In this document: positions 26,130 through 31,688 of the stretch, piece after piece | Position numbering within the stretch: position 1 is the stretch's first letter | Layout of the letters: each line of letters begins with the position of its first letter | NCBI RefSeq assembly: GCF_000003605.2 | Contig: NW_003125890.1 | Span: forward strand, 19,564 to 51,251 | Direction of reading: 5' to 3' | Length of the DNA: 31,688 bases | Source: Saccoglossus kowalevskii | Lineage: Eukaryota; Hemichordata; Enteropneusta; Harrimaniidae | The notes under the pieces: model-generated | The model's database searches: none | The model's input: only the letters and a program-made list of their open reading frames with translations | Told to the model about the DNA's origin: nothing | Translations under genes and position numbers: made by a program

Positions 26130-26930
26130 ATACAATCTTCTTAAAAACATAGTCAAACTATTATCTGTGCATATACGAGACATGACATATACGTAAAGTG
26201 TGAACATGATCAGTCAAAACTTGTTAGATATTGCATTGGAACAGCATTCATAAAAACAAAATGGACGCCAGTCATCCATTTCAGATCCGAACAGAAAAAC
26301 AAACTGAAGTGCATCAAGGTCCCATAATACAATGTATATACCAAGTTTGAAAGCATTCCATCCACAAATGACCAACATTCAGTTCCAGAATGCCAGAAAT
26401 GCTGGGTTTTATGATTTTTTATCCCAAAAATGGATAACATTTTGAATTAGATCATCAAACCAAGAATCTGTATATCTATGACATGATGTATAATGAATAC
26501 CGTTATATAAAATCTGAACATACTCAGTCAAAGCAAATCAGATATGTGGCTCCAGAACCAAATTCCTTAAAACAAAATGGGCGCCAGTTAGCTATTTTGA
26601 ATCCGATCCGATTTTCTGAAAAACAAAATCATATGCATTAAGGACCAATAATGTCTAATGTACGTACCAAGTTTGATCGAAATCCATCCATATATGACCA
26701 AGCTCTAGTTCCATAATCCATCTGTAAACAGCCAAGATCTGGTTGCGGAAAGCCTGAATTGCTTGATTGCAATGACTTCAGCACAAAATTAGTCATCATT
26801 CAGCCATCTTGAATTGGATCGTGAAACAAAATGATGTGCATATGTGTAATATTATGTATTGAGTTTCAATTTAATCGGTCCAGGCATATTTAAAATACAG
26901 GTCTGCACGCATACATGTACATGACGAACG
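26130..26930. repeat. Diverged ~310-bp tandem units
   Basis: Two clear units, with matching parts at about 26150/26455 (ACATGA then GTGAACAT or CTGAACAT), 26200/26517 (CAGTCAAA) and 26258/26571 (AAAACAAAATGG then CGCCAGT), and a third partial unit around 26770-26900. Each has a TACCAAGTTTGA core and CATCCA(C/T)A. No coding capacity. Such motifs are common in interspersed repeats of marine invertebrates. Confidence 0.75.
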
Positions 26931-27040
26931 GTTGGTGACCTCTATTTTTGTTATTATTGCTGATATATTATAATAATTTCCCATTGTAGAAAAAGAAATG
27001 AGAAGTTTCAACGTATACTGTATCTGACATCCTTAAATAT

Positions 27041-27046
27041 TTTATT
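27041..27046 (-). terminator. Candidate polyadenylation signal of CHCHD4
   Basis: AATAAA on the minus strand, about 280 bases downstream of the CHCHD4 stop codon. It is one of several A/T-rich possibilities, so the assignment is tentative. Confidence 0.3.
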
Positions 27047-27324
27047 CAACTTGGAAAATGATTTACCTCGAGAGAAGCTGCTCATATGCAAGTGATAAAA
27101 ATAATCCATTTCATGAGATGATCTAAACTGGTCATTCATTTCCTATTTTATGTAACTAAAAACCAAATGAGGGATTAACAGCTTCAAAAACAATTGAAAT
27201 TCTAAATAATTCAAATTAGTTATCATAACGAAGGGATTACAAGTCCAACTAATACAAAAATAACATATATAACTATCCATTACATGATATCATAAAATCA
27301 TAATAAAAATATTAAATATATATG

Positions 27325-27635
27325 TTAGCTCCTTGTGTCTCTTGTATTTGAGGTTTGCTCTTCAGTGCCTCCTTGAGCATTCGGTATATCAACAGTATCT
27401 TTCTCTTCAACCCCATCATCTTCTTCATCATCTTTATCAGGGTAAAGTTCAGGATACTCCCTCATACAATTTTGCATTGACCGAAACTCCTCTAGGCAAT
27501 TGGAACCTTTCACTTCAGCATTACTATAGTGAAAACATGAAAATGCTTCCTTGAATTCTTGTCCACATGGGCCTGTAGCCATACCACCAAGACAGGGACA
27601 GCTCCAGTTAATTTCTCCATTCGGAAGAATAAGTC
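27325..27635 (-). CDS. CHCHD4: CHCHD4/Mia40, last coding exon
   Basis: Mia40 is the oxidoreductase of the mitochondrial intermembrane space: it puts disulfides into imported small Cys-motif proteins and hands electrons to the sulfhydryl oxidase ALR. The exon starts after an AG at 27637-27636 in phase 1 and ends at TAA 27327-27325. The protein starts [18 protein letters not shown] with the redox-active Cys-Pro-Cys, followed by twin Cx9C motifs ([11 protein letters not shown] and [11 protein letters not shown]) and an acidic tail ([14 protein letters not shown]). The first ~40 residues of the human protein are missing and must come from upstream exons to the right. I could not identify them before the window end. 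The open frame runs into the intron, so the Met at 27684 is not a start. Length of the exon product (about 103 residues) fits the rest of the family. Confidence 0.94.
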
Positions 27636-27704
27636 CTATTAATAGAAATGATAGAATAATTATAAAACAAACTCTCAAGTACATGAAGCCAATGAACTAT
27701 ATTC

Positions 27705-27790
27705 TATCCTAGACTACAGACATGAAAAAAAGCCAGATAATTTATAATATTTTTTTTTAGTACTATCCATGTTATTGATATTATTACCAA
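27705..27790. repeat. Dispersed repeat R1, left half, copy 2
   Basis: Matches 25758-25850 (CCTAGACTACAGACA, AGCCAGATAATTTAT, CCATGTTATTGATATTATT). It stops abruptly at ATTATT near 27786, whereas copy 1 continues. It lies inside the CHCHD4 intron. Confidence 0.7.
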
Positions 27791-29929
27791 ACGCTTCAGC
27801 GCCGTATTAAGAGTTTGATTTTAGGGGTGGGTGATACCAAGGTAGAAAATGGATGCACATATGGGGGAAATTCCTGGAATTGCAAAAGAGGGTGCAGGCC
27901 GAAATACAATATATAGTGTTTTCATGTTTCGTCTGATATTTTTGTGGTATTCTGCTGCTGTAAATAATGCAAGATTTGTTCCGAAATTCAGTGTGTTGTG
28001 TGCACTCCAGGGTTATTCGTTTTTTGCTCAAAACACCCCTATTTTTTAGTGGCAGAGTCGAATAGTTTCACTCCCACTGGGAAATCTGCAATGTTGCTTG
28101 AATGAGAGCTAATGAAACACATTTTCCAGATCGACGAAAGAGTATGCAACAGCCAATTTTAACAGCCTGTCACGCGATTTTACTCTGAATGTCAACATGA
28201 AAAGAGGCTCGTCCATTTTACGCGGGAATAATTGGAAGTAGAATATGTGAGGGGTAGTATCAACAGAGATGTGTATACTGGAAAGTAATATATATCCTTC
28301 TTTTGCATCGCTGAGCATTTCTGTTTTAGTATACTAGTTTGAAAATGTTGAATTTACATGATTTGCGATGTTTTTTTTACTGAAACTTCCCTATTGATCG
28401 AATCCCGGGTTTGAAGGAGAACGGCACACCACGTGATTCATTTGAATACAATGGTTAAGGCAAACATGCCGTGTTACTGCAGTACTCCACTAACTTATGT
28501 CGTCAGCGGCCTTCGCTGAGCTGTACGCTACAACTTCACTTGTGATGTTGCTTGTTAGCCGTGGATTGAATGAATCTTGATTACGGGTTAAAATGTTGCT
28601 CATTTGGCATTGGTAATCTTTATTTGGATCTGGGTAACGTTGCAACGTCGCCAGCAGAAACCTCCTGGTATTTTGATGTTGATGGTTGCGCCTCCATGGC
28701 AATCGCTAATTTTACTGCGGGTGAATCTTCCAAGAGCCCTTCAGGGTTTATAAAACTCAACATACATCAAGTTCTCTCAATCGTAGTATTCCATGTGATG
28801 TACACCTAATATGCCAAAAATGTTGCTGAATGATTTTGCCAATGAAAACAAGCCAGTAGGTTGGCGATCCGCTCTGCTCAAAAAAAACAACAAGCAATAT
28901 GTTTTTGGCTGTTGCCATGGTAGGACATGAACGTCGGAGCTAACGTCGGTTTATAACTAAAACCGGGCAAAAAAAACATTCAGTCATTAGAAGTCATTTT
29001 ATTTCATTGCTAGGTGACTGCTTAGAAGTACCGTTACTGTTGTTCAAATTTCATTTCACTTGGCAAGTATATTCATGTACCCAAGGGTAAAATATTGTAC
29101 TTCTAAATATTGTTTATTTCTGTTTCGAAAAAACACTACTCCTGAACGGACTACTTTATTTGTTCTCAGACCTCATTTGCATATGGGGTGTGGAAATACC
29201 GATTTTGATTTCAGGGATGAATCAAACTAAACTGCAGTATATATGTAACAATGTGGAATACTTAATTTTCACTGTAAACATTTTCCGCTAAAATAAATTT
29301 CCCTCATACTCTATTGAGACTTGACACAGCACAGTGAAAATTGGATTCACATGTAATGCTTGAAAACTTTTCATCGAAAATAAATTAAGTGAAATTCTAT
29401 GTGACTTCCAACCCTACCACTCGATACACAATGTAAACTACACCCCCAAAACATCCTTTCACAAGTGTATTCTATTTGACTTCAGGAGAAATTGAAAAAA
29501 ACAAATTATATGACAATGAACTTAATTATAATTTCAGCCTCTAGTTCAGCACTGATTAAATAAACTACCTCGTCTTTATGCCAACTTGAAGTTATTCAAT
29601 GTCTACATGAGTGACTTCAAAATCTATGTTTCAATTCCAGGAATTTCACTTGCTATTAATTGCATAGGAGTGCCAGTCTTTTATTTTCTATTGTAATGTC
29701 AATTTCTTGTGATTACTCGGAACATGAAGCTGTAACCACAGACCGTCTAGGTGCTATAACTAAATCCTGGTGTAAGCACCGGTTAGGCAGGCTTGAACAA
29801 TGCATGTGAAGCCAGCTGAGAGGTATATCCAATTCTATATATTTCTCATTGTTTGGTAACTATTTGCTGCAAATGCAACAAAAATCAATATAAAAATATT
29901 ACCCACACAGCACTCTACAGGTTACTTGT
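27787..29929. other. 2.1-kb segment splitting repeat R1, no proven gene
   Basis: Falls exactly between the two halves of R1 copy 2, so it looks like an insertion. I see no terminal inverted repeat and no clear target duplication. Short frames (27849-28049, 28109-28318, 28570-28809) match nothing with confidence. Part of the CHCHD4 upstream intron or its missing exons might lie here, but none was recognised. Confidence 0.5.
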
Positions 29930-30095
29930 TCTATTATCTATTACTTTTCAATAAATCTTTTGGTAGAATAAGTCATTCAAAGTTCATTCATTCAGTCAAC
30001 CTCAGGTGACTGACCAATAAAGGAAACACGCACGTCAGCAAAACTTGGTCAATCTGAGGTCAATGAAAAAATTAAATAAGAAAAACATGTTGACA
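29930..30095. repeat. Dispersed repeat R1, right half, copy 2
   Basis: Matches 25851-26040: CTATTATCTATTACTT, AAGTCATTCAAAGTTCATTC, CACGTCAGC and GAGGTCAATGAA. It starts abruptly at the point where the left half at 27705-27790 stops. Confidence 0.75.
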
Positions 30096-31455
30096 AACAA
30101 CTTTGTGGTTATTTTGCCAAAATAGAATTAGTTTTGAGTGATTACAGTGGGTATGAATGAATTTTCTATACATTTGTTCTAAACTGAACACTTTGCAGGT
30201 TTGAACAGTTTGATTGCGGTTAACAATCCTGTATTATGAAATAAAATGAGCCCTGGAACTAGCATGCAGCCAAAGCCCATACATGTATCACCAGAATACC
30301 ATTTTTTTTTCGATAAACATTCATTTTATGCTTTCTTATATAAACTATGATAAAATTCACAAATAATAAGTAATTTTCCATGCTATTTTTGAATTTTGAC
30401 CAGTTTTTACATTCAAATCCACAAATAATGAGGGATCTCACAGTAGATGAAAAAAATGATCAGTTAACCATTGAACTTTCTTCTCCATATTTTTTTTAAG
30501 GAATGTGGTATGAGGGCGCACTTCAATTACATAAACTATGAGACTGGCATGTCAAGGTTTGTTTATTGACAAGCACCTGTTGATCTGACATGTTTTTCTG
30601 TGTACTATAAATTACTTTATATTCATTTGGAATTTATTTTCGTTATTGAATCAGTAAAATTAAAAATCAGTGACAATACCTTTTTTACCTAAATCTCACA
30701 TTCAACTTCGGGAAAAGTCTAAGAAAATAAACTTTGAAAAAAAAAAACAGCCAAAATGTTGTGTCAGTAAAAATTAATTTCAGCTGAAATGAATTATTTT
30801 ACGGTAACTTAAAAACTAAAAAGGCTACAAAATATCCGTTTTTGTTTCTAGCTAGACATGTTATTCTTGCAATAAAATGATTACATAAGTATGGGCTTCA
30901 GCAAGTAGAACACATTTTTTCTGTGAAACGTTTTTTTTTTTTTTTGAAGGACTAGTTAAGTAGCTTTGTGATGAGTGGCTTTCTTGGTGAGTGACTTTTG
31001 TAGTGAGTAATCCTTTATCGCAGTAGCTGGTCTCATCATCAGAGATGAGAATTGATATTTATTGTTTCATGAGCTGGGAATACCATCGTTTAGGAGCTGT
31101 TAATATGTCCTTATGATTTGTGCAGTTGCTCTGGCAGGAGCTCTGAAATTGCTCTCCCCCTAGTTTCTTACTTTGACCCCAAATATTTGACCATTTTGTC
31201 TTTGCATTACACATTCTTGTCATACTGCTCAGAGACATACTGAAAGTATGATCTTATTGGTGTTGTAGAAGGATAATTGAATATTGTTCATTGAAATTAA
31301 TAATCCCCAGAACAATTTTCAAATATAGATAAGGAATTATAGTTTGAAACATATGTATTCTCAGCATTGAAATACAATGTATATATATAATTATATAATA
31401 TATATTACTAACGTGCTACAATACAAAAATTGAAATTGAAAGAAATTGCAATATA
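30096..31455. other. AT-rich sequence, no recognisable feature
   Basis: Several homopolymer runs (T near 30300, A near 30740, T near 30930) and a GAGTG-type degenerate stretch around 30970-31010. No coding exon, RNA gene or repeat family recognised. Missing 5' exons of CHCHD4 would be expected here or beyond the window. Confidence 0.5.
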
Positions 31456-31456
31456 A

Positions 31457-31605
31457 ACAAGCAGCCTCTCGGCTGAGATTTCAATTAAAGAACTGAAGAT
31501 ATCATTAGAAAATGAATAATATGTATAGTATAGTATAGTATCAATGCAATCAGAAAATTAAAGATTTTATCACAATATGAACAAATCTGAGAGAGGTCCA
31601 CATAT
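31457..31605 (+). repeat. 157-bp satellite, array F, with head
   Basis: Head ACAAGCAGCCTCTCGGCTGA, shortened, then about one rearranged unit (GAAGATATCATTAGAAAATG, AACAAATCTGAGAGAGGTCC). This copy is more than 7 kb away from the others, showing that the head-plus-unit arrangement is dispersed and not only local. Confidence 0.85.
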
Positions 31606-31624
31606 AGTACATATATATATATAC

Positions 31625-31688
<64 letters not shown>
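31606..31688. repeat. (TA)n microsatellite
   Basis: TA dinucleotide repeat with a few ATACA interruptions, running to the window end. It starts at the place in the satellite unit where the other copies have the short ACCTATATATGTA segment, so it probably grew from that segment. Confidence 0.95.

Noticed and set aside
28109-28318. Minus-strand frame ending in YSFVDLENVF, reminiscent of a reverse-transcriptase F-V-D-x-x-x-A-F block
   Set aside because: Only about eight residues agree, the frame ends straight after, the key Ala and Asp around the motif are missing and no other RT motif lies nearby.

Overview
The window reads as nuclear DNA of an invertebrate animal: AT-rich, with intron-split genes (GT-AG introns of about 90-730 bp), many dispersed and tandem repeats, and one 50-base assembly gap (16363-16412). 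The gene and transposon content (animal-type histidine ammonia-lyase, CHCHD4/Mia40, THAP-like zinc-finger exons, DIRS-type retroelements) fits a marine invertebrate, perhaps a hemichordate or relative. That placement is a guess. No bacterial-style operon, tRNA, rRNA or CRISPR array was seen.

Left end (1-4.2 kb): thirteen consecutive minus-strand exons of a histidine ammonia-lyase (HAL). They give about 397 in-frame residues; the N-terminus and C-terminus are not in the mapped part. Every active-site residue I can locate is conserved except the central one: the Ala-Ser-Gly triad that cyclises to the MIO cofactor reads Ala-Cys-Gly. About 0.7 kb upstream, on the opposite strand, lies a possible HAL-like first exon with a TATA box but an in-frame TGA.

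Middle (6.2-14.1 kb): two copies of a roughly 380-bp hAT-like MITE, each with a perfect 8-bp target duplication, then a 5.1-kb block made of two tandem copies of a 2.3-2.8 kb unit, then a tandem array with a ~148-bp period. At 14.3-16.9 kb two ~450-bp arms face each other in inverted orientation. Each carries a TGACGTCA site and a broken THAP-like first exon. The spacer holds satellite DNA and the gap.

Right-centre (15.9-25.8 kb): a ~157-bp satellite family with a recurring head sequence. It is interrupted by a DIRS-type tyrosine-recombinase retroelement (17938-21481) that keeps its split inverted terminal repeats, an internal complementary region matching both outer ends, and a frameshifted recombinase. 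At least two more decayed relatives follow (21669-23110 and 24343-25757).

Right end (25.8-31.7 kb): diverged ~310-bp tandem units, the last exon of CHCHD4/Mia40 on the minus strand (27325-27635), a dispersed repeat split by about 2.1 kb, and a final satellite copy ending in a TA microsatellite. The two host genes are unrelated in function (histidine breakdown, and oxidative protein import into mitochondria); nothing in the sequence links them.
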